Below, piece by piece: positions 8,398-18,216 of a stretch of 40,034 nt of DNA. The stretch lies in assembly GCA_028280145.1 (NCBI GenBank), contig JANQMM010000057.1, forward strand, positions 1 to 40,034. The letters are read 5' to 3'. This DNA comes from Minisyncoccota bacterium (GTDB taxonomy: Bacteria > Patescibacteriota > Minisyncoccia > Phycocordibacterales > JACZSL01). Each line of letters opens with the position of its first letter. Within the stretch, counting starts at the first letter, position 1. Position numbers and translations under genes: made by a program. A model generated the notes under the pieces. That model had not been told where the DNA came from and searched no databases. It saw only the letters and a program-made list of their open reading frames with translations.

Positions 8398-11007
8398 ATG
8401 CTTGAGAACATCATTAAGCGTGACGGGGAGATAGTCCCGTTCGAGCCGGAAAAAATAACGATTGCTATCCGTAAAGCATTCGTTGCACAAGATGAAAAAA
8501 TTGCCAAAAGCGATTTACACATACTTACTGACGAGGTCGTATATCGACTCCAAGAGGAGCACCCTACAGGTGAGAATGTTACAGTGGAGATCGTGCAAAA
8601 CCACGTTGAATACGTGCTCATGGAGAACGGCTTTTTCAAGGTTGCAAAAGCCTACATTGTCTACCGCGAAGAACACGCACGGCTGAGAGCGGAAAAACAA
8701 CTTGAGTTAGTTCAGCAATTTGAAGACAAAAAACTCAAGGTCACAAAAAGAAACGGCAAACAAGAAACATTTGCTATTTCAAAGATAAAGAAAACATTTG
8801 ATCGTGCAGCAAAAGGGTGCGGCAAAAAATGTTCCTTTGAAGTCTTCATTGAGACTTTCAAAAAGAATATCGTGCCTGACATGACCACGCAGAACATCAA
8901 TCGTCTTATGACAAAGACTGCTGTGGACCTTGTAACGACGACCAATATTGGTTGGCTTAATGTTGCGTCTCGTCTTTCGCTTGGTGAGATTTATAAGGAC
9001 GCCTGTCGTAATCGAAAAATGTCCATGAAGGACATTTACACACCGAAAGCGTATCTTGCGTTCTTTAAGGAATATGTCAAAAAGGGTCTTTACTACAAGG
9101 ACTTCATGGATCACTACAGCGAAAAGGATATTCTTGAGGCAGGGAAACATCTAAACAAAGACACAGATGAGAATTATGAATACACTACTGTGCTTTCTTG
9201 TAGAACTCGTTATCTTTTGAATCCAAACGGTGTGATAAAGGAACTTCCGCAGGAGATGTATATGTCTATTGCACTCTTTCTTGCCATTCCTGAGAAGGAT
9301 GAAGACCGACTGAAGTATGCGTTGAAACTCTATAAATATATTTCGGGTCAATATATCTCACTTCCGACTCCGACACTTCTCAATTCACGCACTAATTGGC
9401 ATCAACTCTCGAGTTGTTTCAAAATCAATATAGATGACGATCTGCGAGCCATTTACCACGGTGTTGAGAATATGGCACAGATCTCGAAGTTCGGCGGTGG
9501 CGTTGGCGTGTACTTGGGCAACATTCGTGCTCGCGAAGCCGCAATTCGCGGATTCAAAGGCGCCTCAGGTGGTGTGAATCCTTGGGTAAAGGTCATCAAC
9601 GATACCGCAACGGCTGTCAATCAGCTTGGTGCACGTATGGGCGCCATCTCGGTAACGCTTGATGTGTGGCATCGGGATATTTATGACTTTCTTGACCTAC
9701 AGACAGAGACAGGGGATATTCGTCTGAAGTCGTTTGATGTCTTTCCTGCAATATCGGTACCTGATATTTTCATGCGACGTGTTGAGAAAAATGAGGACTG
9801 GACACTTTTTGACCCGCACGAGATCGACGAACTGTACGGAAAGAGTTTACAGGATCATTTCGGAAAGGACTTTGAGAAGTTCTATGAGGAATTGGAACAA
9901 GACAAACGTCTTAGTATGAAAAGAACAGTGCCGGCAAAAGAACTTTTTGTAAAACACTTGCGTACTACTGTTGAAACCGGTATGCCGTATGTGTTCTTCC
10001 GCGATACGGTGAACAAGGTCAATCCGAACAAGCATGCCGGCAATATTTACTCGACACAACTCTGCACCGAGATATGTCAGAACACTTCAAGAACCAAGTT
10101 CATTGAAGAAACTATTGAAGACGGGAAGATCGTCATACGATACGAGCCGGGAGATCTTGTGGTGTGTAATCTTGCATCGATTAATGTTGCGAAAGTATAT
10201 GACGAGAAGACCATCAAAGCGGTATTTCCGGTCGTGATGCGTGCGCTTGATAATGTCATTACACTTAATTACTATCCGATCAAAGAGGCTGAGCGGACTT
10301 CAAAACGATATCGTTCCGTAGGACTTGGTTATCTTGGTCTTGCTGAATATTTGGCGGTCAATCAACTGAAATATGACAGCAAGAAGGCGCGCGATGTTGT
10401 TGATACATTGTTTGAGAAGTATGCGTATCATACCTACAAGGCATCTCATGAGATCGCCAAAGAACGCGGACCTTACGAGCTTTTCAAGGGTAGCGAGTAC
10501 AGCAAGGGAGTGATCCTTGGTCGCAAGGCTACGTGGTATGAAAAGAATACGAAACGCGGAAAAGACTGGAAGACGCTCATTGAGAAAATCAAAAAAGACG
10601 GCGTGCGGTTTGCATATCACACCGCTCCCGCACCTAACACTTCAACCGCAGGTGTGGTAGGCACTACTGCCGCACTGCTTCCGATCTATAAACGATACTT
10701 CATCGAGAATAACCTTTCGGCGCCGACCATTCGTGTTGCGCCAAAGTTGTCACTTAAGAACTTCGAGTATTATCAAGAGTACATTTCACTCGATATGAAA
10801 GATGTGATCGACATGATCGGCACTATTTACCCGTGGGTGGATCAATCCATTTCATTTGAGTGGATGATCAATCCTGCTACAACAAGCCCAAGCATGCTTC
10901 GGGATTACTATTTCCGTGCCTGGAAAAAGGGAATTAAGACTGTGTATTATGTCCGAAGTCTCTCGGCTCAAGTTTCAACCAATACATGTGAAAGTTGCAG
11001 TGGTTAA
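8398..11007 (+). CDS. nrdA: Ribonucleoside-diphosphate reductase, alpha subunit
   Basis: Two ATP-cone-like segments (IIKRDGEIVPFEPEKI…, KVTKRNGKQETFAISKI…), STQLCTEI, VVCNLASIN, C-terminal CESC; preceded by GGAGAG. Confidence 0.93.
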   Translation: MLENIIKRDGEIVPFEPEKITIAIRKAFVAQDEKIAKSDLHILTDEVVYRLQEEHPTGENVTVEIVQNHVEYVLMENGFFKVAKAYIVYREEHARLRAEKQLELVQQFEDKKLKVTKRNGKQETFAISKIKKTFDRAAKGCGKKCSFEVFIETFKKNIVPDMTTQNINRLMTKTAVDLVTTTNIGWLNVASRLSLGEIYKDACRNRKMSMKDIYTPKAYLAFFKEYVKKGLYYKDFMDHYSEKDILEAGKHLNKDTDENYEYTTVLSCRTRYLLNPNGVIKELPQEMYMSIALFLAIPEKDEDRLKYALKLYKYISGQYISLPTPTLLNSRTNWHQLSSCFKINIDDDLRAIYHGVENMAQISKFGGGVGVYLGNIRAREAAIRGFKGASGGVNPWVKVINDTATAVNQLGARMGAISVTLDVWHRDIYDFLDLQTETGDIRLKSFDVFPAISVPDIFMRRVEKNEDWTLFDPHEIDELYGKSLQDHFGKDFEKFYEELEQDKRLSMKRTVPAKELFVKHLRTTVETGMPYVFFRDTVNKVNPNKHAGNIYSTQLCTEICQNTSRTKFIEETIEDGKIVIRYEPGDLVVCNLASINVAKVYDEKTIKAVFPVVMRALDNVITLNYYPIKEAERTSKRYRSVGLGYLGLAEYLAVNQLKYDSKKARDVVDTLFEKYAYHTYKASHEIAKERGPYELFKGSEYSKGVILGRKATWYEKNTKRGKDWKTLIEKIKKDGVRFAYHTAPAPNTSTAGVVGTTAALLPIYKRYFIENNLSAPTIRVAPKLSLKNFEYYQEYISLDMKDVIDMIGTIYPWVDQSISFEWMINPATTSPSMLRDYYFRAWKKGIKTVYYVRSLSAQVSTNTCESCSG

Positions 11008-11027
11008 TTAAAAGTTAAACAACACAT

Positions 11028-12065
11028 ATGATCGAAAAGAACAAAGTATTTGACCCAAAAGGAGAGGATGCAATCAGTAAGCGAACTATTATCAAAGGAC
11101 ATACAACCGGCCTATTTCAATTGAACCTTACTAAATACACGTGGGCTAAGCAGATGTATCAGGTTATGATCGGGAACTTTTGGGTGCCTGAAAAAGTAAT
11201 GGGGCTCAAAGAGGATTCGATCGTATTTCACAAGGATCTAACTCCCGAAGAACAGAAGGCCTACAAGGGCATCCTTTCTTTTTTGATCTTTCTTGATTCG
11301 ATCCAGACGGTAAATCTGCCGCGCATTTCCGATTATGTCACTGCTCCGGAGGTGAATCTGCTCTTGGCAATTCAGACATATCAGGAAGCTATACACTCGC
11401 AAGCGTACGCAACCATGCTTGAGACGATTGTTGATAGTAACGAGCGTGACGAGATCTATTATTTCTGGAAGAACGACAAAGTGCTTTTGAAGCGAAATGA
11501 ATACATTGGTCAGATATATCAGGATTTTCTTGATAACCCGACCGATGAGAATTTCTTTGACACGATCGTTGCAAATTACGTGCTTGAATCGATTTACTTC
11601 TATAATGGATTTGCGTTCTTTGATTCGCTTGCCGACCAGGGCAAAATGCTCGCTTCAGAGCGCATGATCGCATATATTCGTCGCGATGAGCTCACGCATG
11701 TCACTCTCTTTGTGAATATGATGTTGAACATGAAGGAAGAATTTCCAAAGCTGTACAGTGAAGACAAGATTTATGATCTTATGAAAATTGCTGTTGAGCA
11801 GGAAATAACTTGGAGCAAACACATTCTTGGTGATAAGATTCCGGGCATTAACGGAGACACCACAGAGGCGTACACACATTGGCTTGCAAACGAACGTCTT
11901 GCGCTCCTTGGCATGAAGCCGCTTTATCCGAATGCAACAGAGAATCCGTACAAACACCTTGAGCGTTACCAGACACCCGATGACGACAAAAGTAACTTTT
12001 TTGAAACGACAGTCATCAACTATACCCAGTCAACGGGTCTTAAAGGGGATTGGGATGAGGTGTAG
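11028..12065 (+). CDS. nrdB: Ribonucleoside-diphosphate reductase, beta subunit
   Basis: FLDS, QEAIHSQAY (radical Tyr context), VLESIYFYNGF, IRRDELTHV metal-ligand motifs. Confidence 0.93.
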   Translation: MIEKNKVFDPKGEDAISKRTIIKGHTTGLFQLNLTKYTWAKQMYQVMIGNFWVPEKVMGLKEDSIVFHKDLTPEEQKAYKGILSFLIFLDSIQTVNLPRISDYVTAPEVNLLLAIQTYQEAIHSQAYATMLETIVDSNERDEIYYFWKNDKVLLKRNEYIGQIYQDFLDNPTDENFFDTIVANYVLESIYFYNGFAFFDSLADQGKMLASERMIAYIRRDELTHVTLFVNMMLNMKEEFPKLYSEDKIYDLMKIAVEQEITWSKHILGDKIPGINGDTTEAYTHWLANERLALLGMKPLYPNATENPYKHLERYQTPDDDKSNFFETTVINYTQSTGLKGDWDEV

Positions 12066-12095
12066 GTGCTGTTTTGATATATCTCTTTACTTTCT

Positions 12096-12122
12096 GAAAA
12101 GCGCGCTTACGGCGCGTTTTTC
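12096..12122 (+). terminator. Intrinsic terminator after nrdB
   Basis: GAAAAGCGCGC-TTACG-GCGCGTTTTTC, 11 bp with one GU. Confidence 0.8.
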
Positions 12123-12174
12123 TTATCAACAGCCGGACTGATGCATATTACACATTCGGTATATAATGAAGTCA

Positions 12175-13170
12175 ATGGAATCCGCATCACATCGGGCCTT
12201 TGTATATGGGGGAGCTATACTTGTAGGCCTCTTTTTGATGTTTGGACTTGTAGGCTTCACGTTTGCACAAGAAGATTTTGAAGCTCCGGAAGTGGAAGCC
12301 GTGCTTTTTGAAGGAGAGTCAGAGGGAGTATCAGAAGACGGAAACCCAGGCGAGACCAGCCCTGAACAGGAGTTACTTGACTTCTCACTTTCTCACACCG
12401 AGGAACGGCCGCTTATAGAGGACAATTACTATCCTTCGGAAGACTTCTTCAGTGTTGAGGGAATACATCATATAAGCGTTCAGTTTGCCGTCTTTGGCTT
12501 TCTTCTTCTCCTTCTTCTCATGATGTTCGCCTTCTTGGTGAAAAGCCCTTATGGGAAAAAGTTCATTTTTAGCTCAATGGTATTCGTTATTGTTGTACCG
12601 TCCCTTTTCTTTGTCACCTCAACAGTGTACATCAATGTTATTTCGGATACCGGTGGCCCGGTTCATTGGCATACGGATTTTAGAATATTTGCATGCGGGG
12701 AAGAGTTGCCGCCACCGGAACCAAAGCACAGGCTTTCAAATAAAACCGGTACGCCGGTACTTCACCAACACGAAGACAAGCGAGTGCATGTTGAAGGGGT
12801 GCTTATTGACATGCTTGATGCCTCCTTCCAGAACTTTGTACGTGTACAGGGCGGAGAACTTACCACTGACACATTTAAAGTGCCGACCGGAGAAGGGTAT
12901 CGGGAATTTACCAATGGAGACAAGTGCCCTGATGGAAAGCCGGGTGAGTGGAATGTTTTCATCTACAGCACAAATGTTGAAGACAACACGGTTTCAAAAG
13001 CGGTATTGGAGGATTACATCAATTATGTACCCGCTCCGTACATTGAGGTGCCTCCGGGGGACTGTCTTATCTTTGAATTCGGGCCTCGACAAACTGATAC
13101 CGACAAGATTTGTAATTTCTATCAACTCGAGATTAATAAAGGTAATCTAACCCCAACATGGAACCAGTAA
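12175..13170 (+). CDS. Membrane protein with extracytoplasmic His motifs (HWH, HQHEDKRVHVEG)
   Basis: N-terminal hydrophobic segment, two central TM segments, then GGPVHWHTDFRIFACGEE…VLHQHEDKRVHVEG. Start set to the ATG 7 nt after TATAAT. Confidence 0.6.
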   Translation: MESASHRAFVYGGAILVGLFLMFGLVGFTFAQEDFEAPEVEAVLFEGESEGVSEDGNPGETSPEQELLDFSLSHTEERPLIEDNYYPSEDFFSVEGIHHISVQFAVFGFLLLLLLMMFAFLVKSPYGKKFIFSSMVFVIVVPSLFFVTSTVYINVISDTGGPVHWHTDFRIFACGEELPPPEPKHRLSNKTGTPVLHQHEDKRVHVEGVLIDMLDASFQNFVRVQGGELTTDTFKVPTGEGYREFTNGDKCPDGKPGEWNVFIYSTNVEDNTVSKAVLEDYINYVPAPYIEVPPGDCLIFEFGPRQTDTDKICNFYQLEINKGNLTPTWNQ

Positions 13171-13880
13171 GTGTTGCAACACAACTCCCGACCATTATTA
13201 CCGTGGTCACAACGGCAGCCATTGATGCGGTAAATCCCTGCGCTATCGGTGTCATGATCTTGATGGTATCTTCGGTACTCGTCTCAGGGAATTCGATGAA
13301 ACGTCTTGTAGCTCTTGGTCTCACTTATACTTTTGCTGTCTTTTTCGCTTATTTGCTTGCCGGATTCGGACTGTTGTTCTTCCTTAATTCAATACCGTTG
13401 TATGTCACCGAATATCTCTCGCTTGCAATCGCGACACTTATCATCATTGCAGGCATTCTCGAGATAAAGGACTTTTTCTGGTACGGAAAAGGCCCGTCTC
13501 TTGCCATTCCTGTCTACTTCTCAAAGAAGCTTTCAGGTGCGGCTTCAAACAGCTCGACATTTGGCGGTGTTTTCCTTCTCGGTCTCTTTGTTTCAGCGAT
13601 TGAGCTACCGTGCACGGGAGCTCCTTATCTGGCGATTATCACACTTATTTCACAGAATTTTGATATCTACGGATTCCTTCTGCTTGTTCTTTATAATCTC
13701 ATATTCGTCTCACCACTGCTCATCATTCTCGCTCTTGTGGTCTCCGGCGTGAAATTGAACAGCATCAAGTCATGGAAAAATGAGAATAAAGGATACATGC
13801 GCCTTGCGATCGGTATGTTCCTCATTGCTCTTGGATGGCTTCTTATCTTCATCGCAAGCGGCATCATTAACTTCGGATAG
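13158..13880 (+). CDS. CcdA/DsbD-like cytochrome c biogenesis transmembrane protein
   Basis: IDAVNPCAIGVMILMVSSVL and SAIELPCTGAPYLAII motifs in a multi-TM protein; overlaps upstream CDS by 13 nt. Confidence 0.8.
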   Translation: MEPVSVATQLPTIITVVTTAAIDAVNPCAIGVMILMVSSVLVSGNSMKRLVALGLTYTFAVFFAYLLAGFGLLFFLNSIPLYVTEYLSLAIATLIIIAGILEIKDFFWYGKGPSLAIPVYFSKKLSGAASNSSTFGGVFLLGLFVSAIELPCTGAPYLAIITLISQNFDIYGFLLLVLYNLIFVSPLLIILALVVSGVKLNSIKSWKNENKGYMRLAIGMFLIALGWLLIFIASGIINFG

Positions 13881-13921
13881 TAACCCCGACCTTCTCTTAG
13901 TAGCCTGGTGTTCAAACAGAC

Positions 13922-13946
13922 AAACCTCGAAATGCTCGGGTTTTTT
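13922..13946 (+). terminator. Intrinsic terminator (one bulge)
   Basis: AAACC(t)CGA-AATGC-TCGGGTTT with T6 run. Confidence 0.6.
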
Positions 13947-14024
13947 AGCTCACCATTCTTAGGGAGATTCCATATTTAGGCAGACCATAGTACTATATAG
14001 GGGTATTTTTTAAATAGTAGTATC

Positions 14025-14831
14025 ATGGGAGATAAACAACAAAACGCCGAGGAAAGTAACAATCAAGAAGAGAGAACTGAAGACGCTTCGGTTGTAGAGG
14101 AGCAAAGTACCGATTCGGCCGAAGAAACAACGACAGCATCGTCAGTAGATAATAAGAAACTACTTGTAGCACTTGTTGTCGTTGTTGTGCTTATTGTGGG
14201 CGCACTTGAGTTAAGCGGTACAACGAGCATGTTTGGAAGTAAGGCTGTGGCAGTGGTAAACGGAGAAAAGATCTCCCAGGCGGACTTTGATGCCCGGGTA
14301 AATCAGATTTTTGCCTCAGACCAAGCACAATTCTTCAATTTGGAAGATCCAGCGCTTCGCGCCAGCATTGAAGAGCAGATTCTAAATGAGATCATTAACA
14401 CACGCCTTCTCATTCAACGTGCAAATGAAGCAGGTTTTAATGCCACTGATGCCGAAGTGGAAACGGAATATCAGCTTATACTTGACCGGCTCGGAAGCGA
14501 GCTTAACACCGAGGAGGAAAAAACTGAACTACTGGCGGAAGAACTTGCAAGGAACAGTCTCACAAATGCGGAGTTTCGAGATAATATCCGTGACCAATTG
14601 ATTATCGAACAGTTCCTTACAAGTCAGATCGACGAAACTCTACTTGTGGCCACAGAAGAAGAGATCAGGTTGTTCCATGAGCAACTGGACGCTTCGCAAC
14701 AAGGAGTTCCGGCACTTGTCGAGATTCGTGCTGAAATTGAGTCACAGATCATCTCACAGAAACGCCAGCAAGCTGTCGGTGACATTATTCTCTCGCTTCG
14801 AGATGAGGCGGACATTGTAGTTGTTGAGTAA
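14025..14831 (+). CDS. SurA N-terminal-domain-like membrane-anchored protein
   Basis: Acidic N-term, TM, then VAVVNGEKISQADFDARVNQI…ILNEIINTRLLIQRANEAGFNATDAEVETEY; no recognisable PPIase domain. Confidence 0.7.
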   Translation: MGDKQQNAEESNNQEERTEDASVVEEQSTDSAEETTTASSVDNKKLLVALVVVVVLIVGALELSGTTSMFGSKAVAVVNGEKISQADFDARVNQIFASDQAQFFNLEDPALRASIEEQILNEIINTRLLIQRANEAGFNATDAEVETEYQLILDRLGSELNTEEEKTELLAEELARNSLTNAEFRDNIRDQLIIEQFLTSQIDETLLVATEEEIRLFHEQLDASQQGVPALVEIRAEIESQIISQKRQQAVGDIILSLRDEADIVVVE

Positions 14832-15472
14832 TGAAAACGGTCTATTTTGTCCGTCATGGTGAAAGCGAAGGGAATGTTGGGGAGTTGTGGCAAGACGCTG
14901 ATGCACGGCTTACTGAGCACGGAAGGGCACAGGCCGGACTTCTTGGCGATCGGCTTATTTCATTTCCGATAGAGATCATCATAGCAAGCGATATGAGACG
15001 GGCGCTTGAGACTGCGGACATTGTGGCTGACAGGATAAAGTGTTCGATCGAACACAGCGCACTTTTCAACGAACGCAGGCGACCTTCAGAGCAACTTGGA
15101 AAATTGAAGACGGATGAGGTTGCAGAGGAAGCTGAATTATTGATCAAGACCTACTTTAATAAGCCGGCGTTTCGGTATTCTGATGAAGAAAATTTCTGTG
15201 ACCTGAAGGATCGAGCAAAAGAGCTCATAGGGTTTCTTGAAAAGCGCAACGAAAAGCATATTTTAGTGGTGACCCATGCTATTATCATGCGTATTATCTT
15301 GGCATACATAGCACTTGGACACGACCTTACCGCAGAAGAGGGAAAGCAATTTTTTAGGACATTTCACATGGAAAATACCGGCATAACGACTATTCTCCAA
15401 AACGAAGGAGATAACAAATCGAGTTGGGATCTTTTAACGTGGAATGATTATTCACATATAAGCAATATATAA
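14831..15472 (+). CDS. Histidine phosphatase (phosphoglycerate mutase-like) family protein
   Basis: VYFVRHGESEGNVG…LTEHGRAQAGLLGDRL…SDMRRALETADIV…LVVTHAIIMR. Confidence 0.9.
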   Translation: MKTVYFVRHGESEGNVGELWQDADARLTEHGRAQAGLLGDRLISFPIEIIIASDMRRALETADIVADRIKCSIEHSALFNERRRPSEQLGKLKTDEVAEEAELLIKTYFNKPAFRYSDEENFCDLKDRAKELIGFLEKRNEKHILVVTHAIIMRIILAYIALGHDLTAEEGKQFFRTFHMENTGITTILQNEGDNKSSWDLLTWNDYSHISNI

Positions 15473-15473
15473 T

Positions 15474-15935
15474 ATGAAAACAGGAATACTTGTCATTGCT
15501 GTCTTGGCGATCGGCGTACTCATCGGCTTGTACGCACCTATCGGTGGGGATTCCGCCCCTCAACCGAACCCTTCGCCCACAGTGACTAACTTTGAAGAGT
15601 GTGCGGCTGCTGGAAACCCTGTCATGGAAAGCTATCCAAGACAATGTAGCCATGAAGGGGAGCTATTTATTGAAGAGATCGATGAACCAATTATGCCACC
15701 GGCTAATACGGAGTCGGAAGAAGAAAATGCCACGGCAGGGGCTTTCATGTGTGATGTAAACAATCGCCCTGAGGCATGTACCATGCAGTACGAGCCGGTG
15801 TGCGGCTCGGTAGAGGTGCAGTGTTTTACCGAACCGTGTGATCCGGTTACGCAGACATTTGGCAATGGGTGCACCGCTTGTAGCAATCAAAATGTCATCT
15901 CGTATACGAAGGGAGAATGCGGAAATACAATATGA
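15474..15935 (+). CDS. Exported Cys-rich protein with Kazal-like C-terminal region
   Basis: N-terminal hydrophobic segment; FEECAAAGNPVMESYPRQC and C…PEACTMQYEPVCGS…CFTEPCDPVTQTFGNGCTACSNQNVISYTKGEC. Confidence 0.65.
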   Translation: MKTGILVIAVLAIGVLIGLYAPIGGDSAPQPNPSPTVTNFEECAAAGNPVMESYPRQCSHEGELFIEEIDEPIMPPANTESEEENATAGAFMCDVNNRPEACTMQYEPVCGSVEVQCFTEPCDPVTQTFGNGCTACSNQNVISYTKGECGNTI

Positions 15936-16402
15936 ATTTAAAACTGGAGAAATGCGCACCAGACTTCAGGCTCTGGGATCAGGACAAGAACGAACATTCA
16001 CTCTCGGATTATCGGGGGAAATGGGTTCTTCTCTACTTCTATCCAAAGGACAATACCCCGGGATGCACTGTAGAGGCGGAAACATTTCGTGACCTTCACG
16101 CAGAATTCAAGAAGTTGAATGTGGTTATCTTTGGCATCAGTAAGGATACTGCGCCAAGTCACAAGCGATTCATTGAAAAATACGATCTGCCATTCACGCT
16201 TTTATGCGACCAACAGAAGGAGGTGGCTGAATTATATGGCGCACTCGGACTCAAGAAATTCATGGGAAAGGAATACATGGGCGTGCTTCGCAATTCATAC
16301 CTCATTGATCCTGAAGGTCATCTGCGAAAGATATACGAGGAGGTACAGCCGGCGACACACGCCAAAGAAGTCCTTGAAGACGTAAAAGCGCTCAGCGTGT
16401 AA
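15932..16402 (+). CDS. bcp: Peroxiredoxin, Bcp/thiol peroxidase family
   Basis: CAPDFRLWDQD…WVLLYFYPKDNTPGCTVEAETFRD…VIFGISKD; ATGA overlap with preceding CDS. Confidence 0.9.
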   Translation: MNLKLEKCAPDFRLWDQDKNEHSLSDYRGKWVLLYFYPKDNTPGCTVEAETFRDLHAEFKKLNVVIFGISKDTAPSHKRFIEKYDLPFTLLCDQQKEVAELYGALGLKKFMGKEYMGVLRNSYLIDPEGHLRKIYEEVQPATHAKEVLEDVKALSV

Positions 16403-16446
16403 CATTTTCTGGATTTACCGATATATATCTGCTAGAGTCCAGTTCT

Positions 16447-17412
16447 ATGGCATTTATAGACGAGATACATATACATGCGCGAGCTGGCCGCGGAGGCGAC
16501 GGTGTGGTGCGATGGCGCCATGAGAAGTATGTCAACAAAGGCGGTCCGTGGGGAGGCAACGGCGGTCGTGGCGGAGACGTCTACGCTAAGGCTCTTCGTG
16601 ATGTGCATCTGCTTTCCAAATATCGCACCAAAAAGGAGTTCAAGGCCGGAGACGGCGAGAACGGCGGTAGTAGGAACCTCGAGGGTGAAAATGGTGCTGA
16701 TTTGGAAATTGCGGTACCTGTCGGCTCTATCATCACAAATCAAGATACCAAAGAGGTGTACAGACTTGATGCGGAAGGTGAGCGAGTCAAACTGCTTCAA
16801 GGGGGTGCCGGTGGTTTCGGGAATACTCACTTCAAAAGCTCGACAAATGTAACCCCGAAAGAATCAACGAAAGGCAAGTCGGGGGAGGAAGCAACTTTCT
16901 TCATTGAAGTTGAACTTATTGCGGATATAGGTCTGGTGGGGCTGCCAAGCGCCGGCAAGACAAGCCTACTAAATGCACTTACCAATACTGAAGCCAAAGT
17001 AGGAGCATATCCCTTCACCACATTGGAGCCAAATCTCGGAGAATATAATGGTTTTATTATCGCAGACATTCCGGGCTTGATCAGAGGAGCTTCCGACGGG
17101 AAAGGGCTCGGTCACAAGTTTCTGCGCCACATCAAACGTACACGTGTGCTGATGCATCTTATTTCGGTTGAACATGAAAAACCACTTGAAGCATATCAGA
17201 CCATTCGAGATGAGCTACTCGCATATGATACGGAGCTTGGCGAACGTGAAGAGATCATTGTGTTAAGCAAGATAGATCTGGTCAGCACTGACGTTGTCGC
17301 ACAGATGTCCAGAAAACTGGCAAGCGTTGGCAAAGAGGTGTTGTGTGTTTCTATTCATGAGCGAAATTCACTTGTCGATCTTCGCGAAAAGATGTTGAAG
17401 GCGGTACAATGA
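16447..17412 (+). CDS. obg: Obg family GTPase
   Basis: FIDEIHIHARAGRGGDGVVRWRHEKYVNKGGPWGGNGGRGGDV; GLPSAGKTSLLN; DIPGLIRGASDGKGLGHKFLRH. Confidence 0.95.
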   Translation: MAFIDEIHIHARAGRGGDGVVRWRHEKYVNKGGPWGGNGGRGGDVYAKALRDVHLLSKYRTKKEFKAGDGENGGSRNLEGENGADLEIAVPVGSIITNQDTKEVYRLDAEGERVKLLQGGAGGFGNTHFKSSTNVTPKESTKGKSGEEATFFIEVELIADIGLVGLPSAGKTSLLNALTNTEAKVGAYPFTTLEPNLGEYNGFIIADIPGLIRGASDGKGLGHKFLRHIKRTRVLMHLISVEHEKPLEAYQTIRDELLAYDTELGEREEIIVLSKIDLVSTDVVAQMSRKLASVGKEVLCVSIHERNSLVDLREKMLKAVQ

Positions 17413-17481
17413 AGAGGTGTATATGAATAAGAGTATGCGGACATATTGCAAGATGTCACTTATCAATAAACTTCCAGTGAG

Positions 17482-18207
17482 ATGAAATCCCATGGACAAA
17501 AACCACACCCGGGATATATTCATCATCAGGACAGTGGTCTGGTGGAACGCATCCGAGAAACTGTCTTTGGCATGCAGGACGGTATGGTCTCAACACTCGG
17601 GGCGGTAACTGGTATTGCAATAGGAAGCGGTGATCTTTTTGTTATCTTGCTTGCAGGGGTAGCCATTATTGCTGTCGAGTCCATTTCAATGGGAATCGGT
17701 TCATACACATCAAGTCGCTCGGAGAGAAAACTCATTGAACGCATGCTTGATGAGGAATGTGAAGAAATCATCAATGATCACGACCGAGAGATCATTGAAC
17801 TAAAGGAGTTCTTCATTCAAGATGGCTGGTCGGAATCCATGGCACAGTCCATGGTTGAAGAGGCAAGTGGCAATCGTGCGCTTATGCTACGAGAGATGGC
17901 TTATCGTGAATTGCATGTTTCGCCCGACTCACTTGAGCATCCGGCTCAAAATGGCTTATTTATGTTTGGTGCTTACATTGTGGGTGGATTAATTCCCCTT
18001 TCGGCATATCTTTTTGTACCCCTTCCGCTTGCTACATATGTCTCGATCGTGATCACTCTTGGAGGCTTATTCGCACTTGGGGCTTCTGTAGCACGCTTTA
18101 CCAAAGAAATGTGGTACAAAACGGGAGCACACATGCTCCTCTTTGGATCGGTGGCACTCTTTGTCGGGTATCTTGTCGGCGTATTATCGCACACATTATC
18201 AATCTAA
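17482..18207 (+). CDS. VIT1/CCC1-family transporter
   Basis: IRETVFGMQDGMVSTLGAVTGIAIGSGD…VAIIAVESISMGIGSYTSSRSER and C-terminal TM segments. Confidence 0.85.
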   Translation: MKSHGQKPHPGYIHHQDSGLVERIRETVFGMQDGMVSTLGAVTGIAIGSGDLFVILLAGVAIIAVESISMGIGSYTSSRSERKLIERMLDEECEEIINDHDREIIELKEFFIQDGWSESMAQSMVEEASGNRALMLREMAYRELHVSPDSLEHPAQNGLFMFGAYIVGGLIPLSAYLFVPLPLATYVSIVITLGGLFALGASVARFTKEMWYKTGAHMLLFGSVALFVGYLVGVLSHTLSI

Positions 18208-18216
18208 ATTATATAT

